Source: CAZNKU01 sp045654805
Lineage (GTDB): Bacteria; Bacillota; Clostridia; Monoglobales; Firm-18
Reading direction: 5' to 3'
DNA: 64,000 bases
NCBI GenBank assembly: GCA_045654805.1
Contig: JAZOOD010000068.1
Span: 1-64,000, forward strand
In this document: piece after piece, positions 1 to 8,089 of the stretch
Layout: each line of letters begins with the position of its first letter
Numbering within the stretch: position 1 is the stretch's first letter
The notes under the pieces: model-generated
Told to the model about the DNA's origin: nothing
Database searches by the model: none
Seen by the model: only the letters and a program-made list of their open reading frames with translations
Position numbers and translations under genes: made by a program

Positions 1-69
1 ATTGAAGTTGTTAATGAATTACCGTCTACAGACAGAGGTGAAGGTGGATTTGGCTCAACCGGTAAATAA
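1..69 (+). CDS. dut: dUTP diphosphatase, C-terminal fragment
   Basis: Only the last 22 codons are in the window, ending at a TAA at 67-69. The residues RGEGGFGSTG just before the end are the conserved C-terminal motif V of trimeric dUTPases, which folds over the bound nucleotide. The preceding ELPSTD stretch also fits the family. dUTPase hydrolyses dUTP to dUMP and diphosphate, keeping uracil out of DNA and supplying dUMP for dTMP synthesis. The gene begins upstream of the window, so its length and N-terminus cannot be judged. The next gene starts inside or just behind its end, suggesting co-transcription. Confidence 0.85.
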   Translation: MEVVNELPSTDRGEGGFGSTGK

Positions 70-439
70 ACCAACAAAAGCGGATATAATTCTCATTATA
101 TTCGTATTAATAATATCCGTTTTAATTATCATATTATCATCTGTACCAAATTCAGGAACAGCAACAGGATTTGAAATTATAGTTGATGGAAAATTGCATT
201 CTTCCTATTCCTTTGCTGAATTGAAAAATGGTGAAATAATAGAAATCAACACTGAATACGGATATAATAAATTTTTATATGAAAACAACGGTATAAAATG
301 TATTGAAACAGACTGCAAAGATAAAATTGAACTTAAGGCCGGTATGATAAACAAACCAAATCAGGTGTTAGTTTGTTTACCACACAGATTAACAGTAAAT
401 ATTACAGGAAATAAAAGCATAGATGCTGTATCATATTAG
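50..439 (+). CDS. NusG domain II-containing protein
   Basis: A protein of about 129 residues with one N-terminal membrane segment (hydrophobic run DIILIIFVLIISVLIIIL) and an extracytoplasmic domain of the NusG domain II type. It carries the Cys-x4-Cys pair and the VCLPHRL motif typical of this small family. Its molecular function is unknown. The start is uncertain: in-frame candidates are ATG at 14, GTG at 38 or 44 and TTG at 50. I prefer TTG 50 because GAGGTG lies nine bases upstream and most of the product then lies outside dut. It is followed after 8 bases by a Gx transporter gene, a pairing often seen in Clostridia. Confidence 0.75.
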   Translation: MAQPVNKPTKADIILIIFVLIISVLIIILSSVPNSGTATGFEIIVDGKLHSSYSFAELKNGEIIEINTEYGYNKFLYENNGIKCIETDCKDKIELKAGMINKPNQVLVCLPHRLTVNITGNKSIDAVSY

Positions 440-447
440 GAGAAAAT

Positions 448-936
448 ATGAAAACTAAAAAACTTACACTAATTGCACTTTTGCTTTCTATGGGAATTGT
501 TTTGCAGATTTTTGAAAGTAATCTGCCTGTTATTGCAGGTGTTCCGGGTGGAAAATTTGGATTTGCAAACATTGTAACTATTTTGTGCATAAATTTATTT
601 GATGTAAAGACGTCGCTTTTACTAAGCATTTTAAGACCACTACTGTCTTCGCTTTTATACGGTGGTTTAACTCAATTACCATACAGTTTAACAGGCAGTA
701 TACTGTCATTTATTTTAATGGCTGTCATTATAAAAAAAATAAATAAATTCAGCTATATTGGTGCAGCTATAATTGGCGCTATGGCGCATAATTTTGCTCA
801 GGTAACCGTGGCAGTATTTATGTATTCTAACATACATATTTACAATTATCTTCCTACATTATTGATTATATCGGTAATAAGCGGATATTTTACAGGATTT
901 TGTTCAACACTAATTATACAAAAATACAAAAAATAA
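448..936 (+). CDS. Gx transporter family / HepS1-like membrane protein
   Basis: A 162-residue, very hydrophobic protein with about five membrane segments. It contains the conserved AGVPGGKFGFANIVT stretch of the family named after heptaprenyl diphosphate synthase component I (Gx transporters). The fold resembles small substrate-binding (S) components of ECF-type importers, so a transport role is more likely than prenyl synthesis, but the substrate is unknown. An AGGAG ribosome binding site precedes the ATG at 448. It sits between the NusG domain II gene and maf, an arrangement commonly seen upstream of mreB in Clostridia. Family assignment is good; function is inference. Confidence 0.75.
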   Translation: MKTKKLTLIALLLSMGIVLQIFESNLPVIAGVPGGKFGFANIVTILCINLFDVKTSLLLSILRPLLSSLLYGGLTQLPYSLTGSILSFILMAVIIKKINKFSYIGAAIIGAMAHNFAQVTVAVFMYSNIHIYNYLPTLLIISVISGYFTGFCSTLIIQKYKK

Positions 937-952
937 GAAAGAACTTTAAAAT

Positions 953-1534
953 ATGAAAATAATTTTAGCATCAGCATCTCCAAGGCGTAAAAACCTGATG
1001 GATGTATTAGGACTTGATTTTGAAATAAAAATAAGTAACTGTGAAGAAATAATTGATAAAAACAATAACGTTGAAGACATTGTTATGTCCTTGTCGATAC
1101 AAAAAGCACAAGCTGTTGCAAAAAAATCAGACTGTAACTGCCTTATAATAGGTGCTGACACTGTTGTTTCGTATCAAAATGAAATTTTAGGAAAACCTAA
1201 AGACAGGGATGATGCTATAAGAATGCTTAAGTTATTAAGCGGTAACACTCATAGTGTGTATACTGGTTTTACAATTATAAGAACAAGCGATAATACTACA
1301 ATAACAGATTACGAAAAATCCGATGTTAGATTTAAAGAACTATCTGATGATGAAATAATTAATTATATAAATACAAATGACCCCATGGATAAAGCAGGAG
1401 CATACAGTATTCAAGGTACCGCCTCCTCCTTTGTGGAATCTTTAATTGGTGACTATAACAACGTTGTTGGCTTACCAATATACAAACTAAGTAAATATTT
1501 GTACAATTCATTTAATGTAAAAGGAGATGAATAA
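953..1534 (+). CDS. maf: Maf family nucleoside triphosphate pyrophosphatase
   Basis: A 193-residue protein of normal Maf length. It starts with ILASASPRR, the diagnostic N-terminal motif, followed by GADTVVSYQNEILGKP and the LSGNTHSVYTG motif around the active site. Maf proteins hydrolyse non-canonical or selected nucleoside triphosphates (dTTP/UTP or methylated forms) to the monophosphate and have been linked to septum inhibition. The gene stops at 1534, a few bases before the preferred mreB start, and its last codons carry the mreB ribosome binding site (AAGGAG). A place directly upstream of mreBCD is common in Firmicutes. Confidence 0.93.
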   Translation: MKIILASASPRRKNLMDVLGLDFEIKISNCEEIIDKNNNVEDIVMSLSIQKAQAVAKKSDCNCLIIGADTVVSYQNEILGKPKDRDDAIRMLKLLSGNTHSVYTGFTIIRTSDNTTITDYEKSDVRFKELSDDEIINYINTNDPMDKAGAYSIQGTASSFVESLIGDYNNVVGLPIYKLSKYLYNSFNVKGDE

Positions 1535-1538
1535 AAAA

Positions 1539-2555
1539 ATGAAAGCTTTCGGCAAAGACATAGGAATTGATTTAGGCACAGCAAATACTCTTGTATACGT
1601 CAAAGGCAAAGGAATCGTCGTTCGCGAACCCTCTGTTATTGCTGTTAACAAAGATACAAATGAAATTTTAGCTGTTGGTGATGAAGCTAAGCTGATGCTT
1701 GGAAGAACACCCGGTAATATTATAGCCATAAGGCCAATGAAAGACGGCGTTATTGCTGATTATAACTATACGCAACATATGCTTAAATATTTTATACAAA
1801 AAGCTTGTGGCACAAAAGGCTTTGTTAAACCAAAAGTTATTGTATGCATTCCATCCTGTGTAACTGAAGTTGAACGCAGAGCTGTTGAAGATTCCGTTAT
1901 GCAGGCTGGTGCTAAAGAGGCCTATCTTATTGAAGAGCCTATGGCGGCATCAATGGGTGCAGGACTACACGTAGAAGAACCTGTGGGAACAATGGTTGTA
2001 GATATAGGAGGCGGAACTTCCGAGGTTGCTGTTATATCGTTGGGTGGTATTGTAACCAGCGTTTCTCTTCGTGTTGCAGGAGATTACTTTGATAATGCTA
2101 TCGTCGGTTATATTAAAAGAACTCAAAATATAATGATAGGTGACAGGACTGCCGAACAGATAAAGATTCAGATTGGTTCTGCCTATCCGTTAGATGAAGA
2201 AAAAGCTATGGAAATAAACGGTAGACATCTGCTTACTGGTTTACCGAAAAAAATTGTAGTTACTTCCGAACAGATAAGAGAAGCCTTATCTGAAGCAGTT
2301 ATGATGATTGTTGATTGCATAAAAACAACTTTGGAAAAAACTCCTCCAGAGCTTTCTGCGGACATTATGGAAAGGGGAATAATGATAACCGGCGGAGGGG
2401 CTTTACTAAAAGGACTAGATATATTAATCACCGAGGAAACCGGAATTAAGGCAAACATTGCAGAAAACCCTCTTGATTGCGTAACTTTAGGTACAGCACA
2501 TGTACTTGACGAAATAAATTCTCTTAGAAAGGTGTTGTTAACCTCTAAACGATGA
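1539..2555 (+). CDS. mreB: Rod shape-determining protein MreB
   Basis: A 338-residue bacterial actin that polymerises under the membrane and guides the elongasome. The N-terminal GIDLGTANTLVYVKGKGI is the phosphate-1 loop of the actin fold, VVDIGGGTSEVAV the phosphate-2 loop, and MITGGGALLKGLD the adenosine-binding motif. I place the start at ATG 1539 because AAGGAG (1521-1526) lies 12 bases upstream; the in-frame ATG at 1527 directly abuts that site. It overlaps mreC by 4 bases (ATGA), so the two are translationally coupled. First gene of the mreBCD-PBP2 block. Confidence 0.96.
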   Translation: MKAFGKDIGIDLGTANTLVYVKGKGIVVREPSVIAVNKDTNEILAVGDEAKLMLGRTPGNIIAIRPMKDGVIADYNYTQHMLKYFIQKACGTKGFVKPKVIVCIPSCVTEVERRAVEDSVMQAGAKEAYLIEEPMAASMGAGLHVEEPVGTMVVDIGGGTSEVAVISLGGIVTSVSLRVAGDYFDNAIVGYIKRTQNIMIGDRTAEQIKIQIGSAYPLDEEKAMEINGRHLLTGLPKKIVVTSEQIREALSEAVMMIVDCIKTTLEKTPPELSADIMERGIMITGGGALLKGLDILITEETGIKANIAENPLDCVTLGTAHVLDEINSLRKVLLTSKR

Positions 2556-3379
2556 TAAGAAAGTTATTTAACAACAAATATTTTGTCATCTTGTTGATTG
2601 TGACGATTATTTTGATTATTTCTATGATTTTTAGCATCAATAAATCATACGAAACCAAAGCCAATGATAATATAATTACCAAGATTACTATGCCGGCACA
2701 AAAATTTTTTTACAACATATCATCAGGTGCACGTGATTTTTTCTCACATTTTGGTGATGTGTACAAATTAAAAAAAGATAATGAGGCATTAAAGGACAAA
2801 ATAACACGATTAGAAGATGATATAGAAAAAAACGATATATATAGGATTGAAAACGAAAGATTACGAACTATGCTTAATCTAAAGGACACATATAAGGATT
2901 TTGATTTAGTTGCCGCAAATGTAACCGGAAAGGATTCAAGTACCTGGTTTTTATCTTTGACTATAGACAAAGGAATTGATGACGGACTTGCAATGTCTGA
3001 CACCGTTATAACCCCAGATGGACTTGTAGGACATATCACTGATATAGGAACAAATTGGGCAAGAATTACTACAATTTTAGATTCACAAAGTACAGTGGCT
3101 GTATCTGTTGACAGAACCGAAGACCTTGCAACAATTGATGGTGATATTGATTTATCTGCCGATGGATTATGTAAGATGACATACATTTCCAAGGATTCAA
3201 CAATTACTGTGGGGGATATTGCAAAAACTTCAGGATTAGGTGGTGTATATCCAAAGGGAATTTCAGTGGGTAAAATAGTAAAAATACATCCTGAAAACAA
3301 AGGCGTTTCTCAATATGCGGAAATAGAACCTTCCGTTAATTTCAATAGGATTTATGAAGTTTTTATCATTACTAATTAA
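2552..3379 (+). CDS. mreC: Rod shape-determining protein MreC
   Basis: A 275-residue bitopic protein with an N-terminal membrane anchor at about residues 9-28, then a coiled coil (about 65-105, rich in K/E/L heptads) and a beta-rich periplasm-facing domain with the TGKDSSTWFLSLTIDKG motif seen in MreC. It links MreB filaments to MreD and the synthase PBP2/RodA outside the membrane. The start codon overlaps the mreB stop. Length and architecture are normal for Firmicutes. Confidence 0.93.
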   Translation: MIRKLFNNKYFVILLIVTIILIISMIFSINKSYETKANDNIITKITMPAQKFFYNISSGARDFFSHFGDVYKLKKDNEALKDKITRLEDDIEKNDIYRIENERLRTMLNLKDTYKDFDLVAANVTGKDSSTWFLSLTIDKGIDDGLAMSDTVITPDGLVGHITDIGTNWARITTILDSQSTVAVSVDRTEDLATIDGDIDLSADGLCKMTYISKDSTITVGDIAKTSGLGGVYPKGISVGKIVKIHPENKGVSQYAEIEPSVNFNRIYEVFIITN

Positions 3380-3398
3380 TAACGAAGGAGATTAGGCA

Positions 3399-3899
3399 GT
3401 GAAATTTATGAAGGTGCTGAAATATGCAATAACAATTCTTCTTATTTGCTCTTTGCAGGTGTCACTGTGCAATTTTTTATCAATTGGAAATATTAAACCT
3501 AATCTTGTAATACCATTTGTCATCGCAACATCAATTATTAATGGCCCCGTAACAGGCGGTATAATCGGTTTAATATGTGGAATATTTATGGATTCATTAA
3601 GTAGTGGGACAACAATTATAAACAGCCTTACATATATGTATATTGCCGTTATTGGCGGAATTTTAAATCTAAATTATTTAAGGAAAAATTTTGGAGTTGT
3701 TGCATTATTTACTTTTCTAGGCACTATTGTTTGTGAAGCAAGTGTGCACTTTATACACTTTGCATTATGGGGAGTATCTAATTTTTTTCTGGCACTTTTA
3801 AACCCAATTTTACTTATTGCTTTATACACACTTATTTTCACTGTGCCCGTCTATTATATTACTTTAAAATTATTTAAACCATCAAATTGGGAGGGATAA
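3399..3899 (+). CDS. mreD: Rod shape-determining protein MreD
   Basis: A 166-residue polytopic protein with about five membrane segments, matching MreD in length, hydropathy and gene order (after mreC, before PBP2). It is an integral membrane part of the elongasome. The GTG at 3399 is preceded by GAAGGAG at a good distance; an in-frame ATG three codons later is less well placed. MreD sequences diverge strongly, so the call rests on context plus topology. Confidence 0.88.
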   Translation: MKFMKVLKYAITILLICSLQVSLCNFLSIGNIKPNLVIPFVIATSIINGPVTGGIIGLICGIFMDSLSSGTTIINSLTYMYIAVIGGILNLNYLRKNFGVVALFTFLGTIVCEASVHFIHFALWGVSNFFLALLNPILLIALYTLIFTVPVYYITLKLFKPSNWEG

Positions 3900-3905
3900 T
3901 TTACT

Positions 3906-5957
3906 GTGCATAAGAACAAAATCAGCAGATATTATATTATTTCAGTAATCGTTGTCATCCTGACCGCTTTAATCTTTGCAAAGTTGTTTAATTTACAAGT
4001 TGTAAACGGTGTTACATACAGAGAACAATCGGAAAGAAGACTTTTAAAATCCACTACTATAACTGCATCGAGAGGTGAAATAACCGACAGATACGGCAGA
4101 CCTCTTGTTACAAGCAGAATGGGTTTTAATTTAGTGGCATATAAGGAATATATTGAAAAAGAAAACTTAAATCAACTTGTTCTTGATACTATAAATATCT
4201 TAGAACAATATAATGTTTCATACTATGATACTCTTCCTATATCACACAATGGAGAATTCAACTTTAACTCTCCTGATTATTCTGAAGAATCAATTGATAA
4301 AAACATAAAAGAATTTAAGAAAGATAATGATTTTCACAATTCAATGACCGCAAAACAAATTTTAAATGAACTATTTGAAAAATACGAAATTGATAACAAA
4401 TATTCTGCTGAAGAAAAAAGAAAAATAGCCGGCGTCAGATTTGAAATGGAACTAAGGTCATTCAATTCCAGTACCCCATATACTATCGCAACCGATGTTC
4501 CTATGGAAGTTGTCTCATATATAAGGGAACAAAACGAAAAATTCAGTGGTATAAATGTATCTGTTGAACCCATACGTGTAAATGTTAACGGCACAATTGC
4601 TTCACATATACTTGGTAGGGTAGGCCGTATTTACAAAGAGGAATATGACGTATTAAAAGACAAAGGCTATGGTATGAATGACACCCTAGGCAAAGATGGA
4701 ATAGAAAAAATTATGGAAAACTACTTAAAGGGAACAGATGGTGTACAAAGCATAGAACAAAGTATAGACGGACGTACTCTGAAAGTATTGGAAACTGAAG
4801 AAGCTATACCGGGAAACAATGTTGTATTAACACTTGATTTAGAATTACAAAAAATAGCAGAACAATCACTGGCTGATACAATAAAAAAAATGAGTACAAA
4901 TTCGGAAAGTTACGGAGCTTCCGCAGGTGCCGTCGTAGTTACAGATGTTAATAATGGTGAAATCCTGGCTATTGCATCCTACCCTACTTTTAACCAAAAT
5001 ACGTTTAATGAAGATTATAAATTGTTATTGGAAAATGATGCTAAGCCAATGTGGAATCGTGCTATTTCGGGAACATATGCCCCGGGTTCAACTTTTAAAA
5101 TGCTTACTGCAGTTGCCGCATTGGAATCCGGAGTAACTAATACACAAGAGGTTATAAACGACCTTGGCATATACAGATACTACGAATCATCAAATTATAC
5201 ACCTGCCTGCTGGATATTTACTGATACAGGCAGGACTCACGGTAACCAGAATGTTGTACAGGCAATAGAAAATTCTTGTAACTACTATTTTTATGAAGTA
5301 GGGCGACGTATGGGCATTGATACACTTACGGAATACGGCAAGAAGTTCGGATTAGGTGAATATACCGGAATAGAACTTACCGGTGAATCAAAGGGTATCT
5401 TTGCATCAAGAGAATACAGAAAAAAAATTGATTCAATATGGTATCCCGGTGATACTTTACAGGCTTCAATAGGACAATCCGACCATTTATTCACTCCAAT
5501 ACAGCTTGCAAATTACGTTGCAACTCTTGCAAACGGTGGAACACGATATAAGCTTCACCTTATAAAAGAAGTTAAAAGTGAAGCTGACTCTAAAACTATA
5601 TTGAAAAATGAGCCGGAAATCATGGACACAGTTGATATAGAAGATGAAAATTACAGAGCAATCATAGAAGGAATGAAAGCGGTTTCAGAAACAGGTACTG
5701 CAAGTAATGTATTTGCAGGATATCCAATTCCGGTAGGAGGAAAAACAGGTACTGCTTCTGTTCCGACAGGTACAGCAAATGCTCTTTTTGTAGCAGTTGC
5801 ACCATTAGATAACCCGCAGATAGCAATAGCCATTGTTGTCGAACACGGCGGCCATGGTAACTATGTTGCTCCTATAGCAAAAAACATTATTTCATACTAC
5901 ATGCAACTAAATACTGTACCAGAAACAACTGTACCACAAAACACACTAATACCTTGA
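3906..5957 (+). CDS. mrdA: Penicillin-binding protein 2 (elongation transpeptidase)
   Basis: A 683-residue class B penicillin-binding protein that crosslinks peptidoglycan during cell elongation. After a short cytoplasmic tail and membrane anchor (about residues 10-30) comes the dimerisation domain with ASRGEITDRYGRPL, then the transpeptidase domain. All three catalytic motifs are visible: STFK with nucleophile Ser395, SCN at 457-459 and KTGT starting at Lys613. The GTG start has GGGAGG upstream and lies 6 bases after mreD. An insert of about 80 charged residues (about 105-185) between anchor and transpeptidase is typical of clostridial PBP2. Confidence 0.95.
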   Translation: MHKNKISRYYIISVIVVILTALIFAKLFNLQVVNGVTYREQSERRLLKSTTITASRGEITDRYGRPLVTSRMGFNLVAYKEYIEKENLNQLVLDTINILEQYNVSYYDTLPISHNGEFNFNSPDYSEESIDKNIKEFKKDNDFHNSMTAKQILNELFEKYEIDNKYSAEEKRKIAGVRFEMELRSFNSSTPYTIATDVPMEVVSYIREQNEKFSGINVSVEPIRVNVNGTIASHILGRVGRIYKEEYDVLKDKGYGMNDTLGKDGIEKIMENYLKGTDGVQSIEQSIDGRTLKVLETEEAIPGNNVVLTLDLELQKIAEQSLADTIKKMSTNSESYGASAGAVVVTDVNNGEILAIASYPTFNQNTFNEDYKLLLENDAKPMWNRAISGTYAPGSTFKMLTAVAALESGVTNTQEVINDLGIYRYYESSNYTPACWIFTDTGRTHGNQNVVQAIENSCNYYFYEVGRRMGIDTLTEYGKKFGLGEYTGIELTGESKGIFASREYRKKIDSIWYPGDTLQASIGQSDHLFTPIQLANYVATLANGGTRYKLHLIKEVKSEADSKTILKNEPEIMDTVDIEDENYRAIIEGMKAVSETGTASNVFAGYPIPVGGKTGTASVPTGTANALFVAVAPLDNPQIAIAIVVEHGGHGNYVAPIAKNIISYYMQLNTVPETTVPQNTLIP

Positions 5958-5976
5958 CAAGGAAAGGATAATTCAT

Positions 5977-6756
5977 ATGGCTGAAATTATAGCAATAGCA
6001 TCAGGAAAAGGCGGCGTCGGAAAATCAACGACAACTGCAAATATTGGAACAGCACTTGCAATGATGGGCAAAAAAATACTGATGATTGATGGTGATATAG
6101 GACTTAGAAATCTGGATTTGATTTTAGGAATGCAAAACTCTATTGCCTATGACTTTAATGATATAATCAATGACAGATGCACAAGTGATCAAGCAATACT
6201 CGCTGATGAAAAATATCCCGGACTACATCTTCTTCCTGCTCCTCAAAATGCAGATATAAGTGAAATTGACAAGGAAAAGCTTAATAATTTAATAGATAAG
6301 TTAAGTCCTTATTATGATTACATTTTAATAGATTGTCCCGCAGGAATTCATGACGGATTTATGCTTATGTCATCTAAAGCAAACAAGGCATTAATCGTTG
6401 CGACACCCGAACTAATATCTGTAAGAGATGCTGATATGACAATTTCTAAACTTGAGGACTTGCATTTTGATGAAATTTATCTTATAATAAACAAGATAAG
6501 TGTTGAAATGGTGAAATCTGGTGAAATGATATCTATCGATGATATTATAAATATTGTTGCCGTTCCTCTGATTGGTGCAATACCTGACGAAAAGGATGTT
6601 ATATATGCAAACAATATTGGGAAACCTGTTGTACTAAAGAGCCGTTCGAGAGCAGGTATGGCATATGCAAACATTGCAAAACGTATTACAGGTGTTAAGG
6701 TGCCTATTTTACAGGATGAGAAAAAAAGATTTTTCAGGTTTTTACGCAAAAGATAA
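5977..6756 (+). CDS. minD: Septum site-determining ATPase MinD
   Basis: A 259-residue deviant Walker ATPase. GKGGVGKSTTTANIG holds the signature lysine and P-loop, and DGDIGLRNLDLILG is the MinD-specific A' region. The C-terminus KKRFFRFLRKR is a short amphipathic helix of the kind that binds ATP-loaded MinD to the membrane. MinD positions the division inhibitor MinC to block polar septa. Neither minC nor minE is beside it here. It follows the PBP2 gene by 19 bases and precedes mgsA, so it belongs to the cell-shape operon. Confidence 0.93.
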   Translation: MAEIIAIASGKGGVGKSTTTANIGTALAMMGKKILMIDGDIGLRNLDLILGMQNSIAYDFNDIINDRCTSDQAILADEKYPGLHLLPAPQNADISEIDKEKLNNLIDKLSPYYDYILIDCPAGIHDGFMLMSSKANKALIVATPELISVRDADMTISKLEDLHFDEIYLIINKISVEMVKSGEMISIDDIINIVAVPLIGAIPDEKDVIYANNIGKPVVLKSRSRAGMAYANIAKRITGVKVPILQDEKKRFFRFLRKR

Positions 6757-6772
6757 AAAGGGGTTGAATTTA

Positions 6773-7177
6773 ATGAACGTAGCATTAATTGCACATGACA
6801 AAAAGAAAGAACTAATGGTAGAATTTTGTATAGCTTATTCAGGCATATTATCCAAGCATACATTGGTGGCAACAGGAACAACAGGTTCATTAGTTTCTGA
6901 TGCTACGGGACTTAAAATACAGAAATTTTTAACAGGACCCCAAGGTGGTGACCAACAAATAGGTGCAAGGATTGCATACAACGAAATTGACCTTGTTCTG
7001 TTTTTCAGGGACCCTCTTACTCCAATGCCTCACGAACCTGAAATTTCAAGTTTATTGAAACTTTGTGACGTACATAATATTCCAATAGCAACAAACGTTG
7101 CTACTGCTGAAGTTTTGATCCATGGTCTTGAAAGAGGCGATCTTGACTGGAGAAATATTGTTCGATCTAAAAATTAA
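6773..7177 (+). CDS. mgsA: Methylglyoxal synthase
   Basis: A 134-residue enzyme converting dihydroxyacetone phosphate to methylglyoxal and phosphate, a bypass that relieves sugar-phosphate build-up. Family motifs: IAHDKKK at the N-terminus, ATGTTG for phosphate binding, GPQGGDQQIGA, and FFRDPLTPMPHEPE with the catalytic Asp and phosphate ligands. The ATG at 6773 is chosen because the conserved N-terminus starts there and AAGGGG precedes it. Last gene of the shape operon, followed by a strong terminator. Confidence 0.95.
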   Translation: MNVALIAHDKKKELMVEFCIAYSGILSKHTLVATGTTGSLVSDATGLKIQKFLTGPQGGDQQIGARIAYNEIDLVLFFRDPLTPMPHEPEISSLLKLCDVHNIPIATNVATAEVLIHGLERGDLDWRNIVRSKN

Positions 7178-7180
7178 TTT

Positions 7181-7214
7181 AAAAGCTCTGTGAATTTACA
7201 CAGAGCTTTTTGAA
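7181..7214 (+). terminator. Terminator after mgsA
   Basis: An 11-bp perfect stem (AAAGCTCTGTG, loop AATTTA, CACAGAGCTTT) followed by a short T run, starting 4 bases after the mgsA stop. It separates the shape operon from sigG. Confidence 0.85.
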
Positions 7215-7221
7215 TACATAA

Positions 7222-7265
7222 ACGCTCCTTTGGAAATAATTATATTATTCAAAAAAACGGAGCGT
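7222..7265 (+). promoter_or_regulatory. sigG leader stem covering the ribosome binding site
   Basis: ACGCTCC at 7222-7228 is an exact complement of GGAGCGT at 7259-7265, and TTT next to it can extend the pairing with AAA around one bulged C. The 3' arm holds the GGAG ribosome binding site of sigG (start at 7272), so the folded mRNA would hide it. Tuning of sigG translation by leader structure has been described in Bacillus subtilis, to my knowledge. Here this is inference from sequence. No clear forespore promoter was picked out. Confidence 0.5.
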
Positions 7266-7271
7266 GAACAT

Positions 7272-8042
7272 ATGAATAACAAAGTTGAAATTTGCGGTGT
7301 AAATACATCAAAATTACCTGTATTAACAAAGGCACAAAAAAACGAATTGTTCATAAAAATTCAACAAGGAGATAAAAAAGCACGTGAAGAATATATAAAC
7401 GGTAACCTTAAGCTTGTACTGAGCGTAATACGAAAATTCAATAATCGAAAAGAAAACCCTGATGATTTATTCCAGATAGGTTGTGTAGGACTAATAAAGG
7501 CAATAGACAATTTTGATATTACTCAAGGGGTACAGTTCAGCACATATGCAGTACCTATGATAATTGGAGAAATAAGACGATATTTACGGGATAATAATTC
7601 AATAAGAGTAAGCCGTTCAATGCGTGACACTGCATACAAAGCTCTGTCTGCAAAGGAAAGACTTTCAACGTCAAATTTTAAAGAGCCAACTATTAACGAT
7701 ATTGCTAAGGAAATTGATGTACCGAAGGAAGAAATTGTAATGGCATTGGATGCAATACAGGATCCAATATCGTTATTTGAGCCTATATACCACGATGGCG
7801 GGGATGCAGTATTTGTTGTAGACCAAGTTAAAGATGAAAAAAACACTGATGAAGCTTGGTTGGAACGAATTGCATTAAAGGAAGCTTTGAAAAAACTAAA
7901 CAAACGAGAAAAACAAATTTTAAATATGAGATTTTTTCAAGGAAAAACCCAAATGGAGGTTGCCGAAGAAATATCAATATCTCAAGCTCAAGTTTCAAGA
8001 TTGGAAAAATCCGCACTAAACAATATGCGTAAATATATATAA
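7272..8042 (+). CDS. sigG: RNA polymerase sporulation sigma factor SigG
   Basis: A 256-residue sigma-70 family factor that directs late forespore transcription. The N-terminal block KVEICGVNTSKLPVL is specific to SigG. Region 2 (DDLFQIGCVGLIKAIDNFD and the -10 recognition helix FSTYAVPMIIGEIRRYLRD) and region 4 (QGKTQMEVAEEISISQAQVSRLEK) are complete. The ATG at 7272 has CGGAG nine bases upstream; an earlier in-frame ATG at 7230 lacks a binding site and the family N-terminus. In Bacillus sigG follows spoIIGA-sigE; here it stands alone behind mgsA. It shows that the organism can sporulate. Confidence 0.97.
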   Translation: MNNKVEICGVNTSKLPVLTKAQKNELFIKIQQGDKKAREEYINGNLKLVLSVIRKFNNRKENPDDLFQIGCVGLIKAIDNFDITQGVQFSTYAVPMIIGEIRRYLRDNNSIRVSRSMRDTAYKALSAKERLSTSNFKEPTINDIAKEIDVPKEEIVMALDAIQDPISLFEPIYHDGGDAVFVVDQVKDEKNTDEAWLERIALKEALKKLNKREKQILNMRFFQGKTQMEVAEEISISQAQVSRLEKSALNNMRKYI

Positions 8043-8045
8043 CAC

Positions 8046-8088
8046 GGGCGTGTAGCAAAATATAACTCCATTTGCTACACGCCTTTTT
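8046..8088 (+). terminator. Terminator after sigG
   Basis: A 13-bp stem GGCGTGTAGCAAA / TTTGCTACACGCC (8047-8059 and 8071-8083) with a T5 tail, starting a few bases after the sigG stop and directly before the converging aroEK gene. The minus side lacks a strong T run, so it mainly serves sigG. Confidence 0.88.
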
Positions 8089-8089
8089 G

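Noticed and set aside
2710..3300. 196-codon open frame opposite mreC
   Set aside because: Shadow frame of mreC with biased Ser/Val/Ile composition and no start context.
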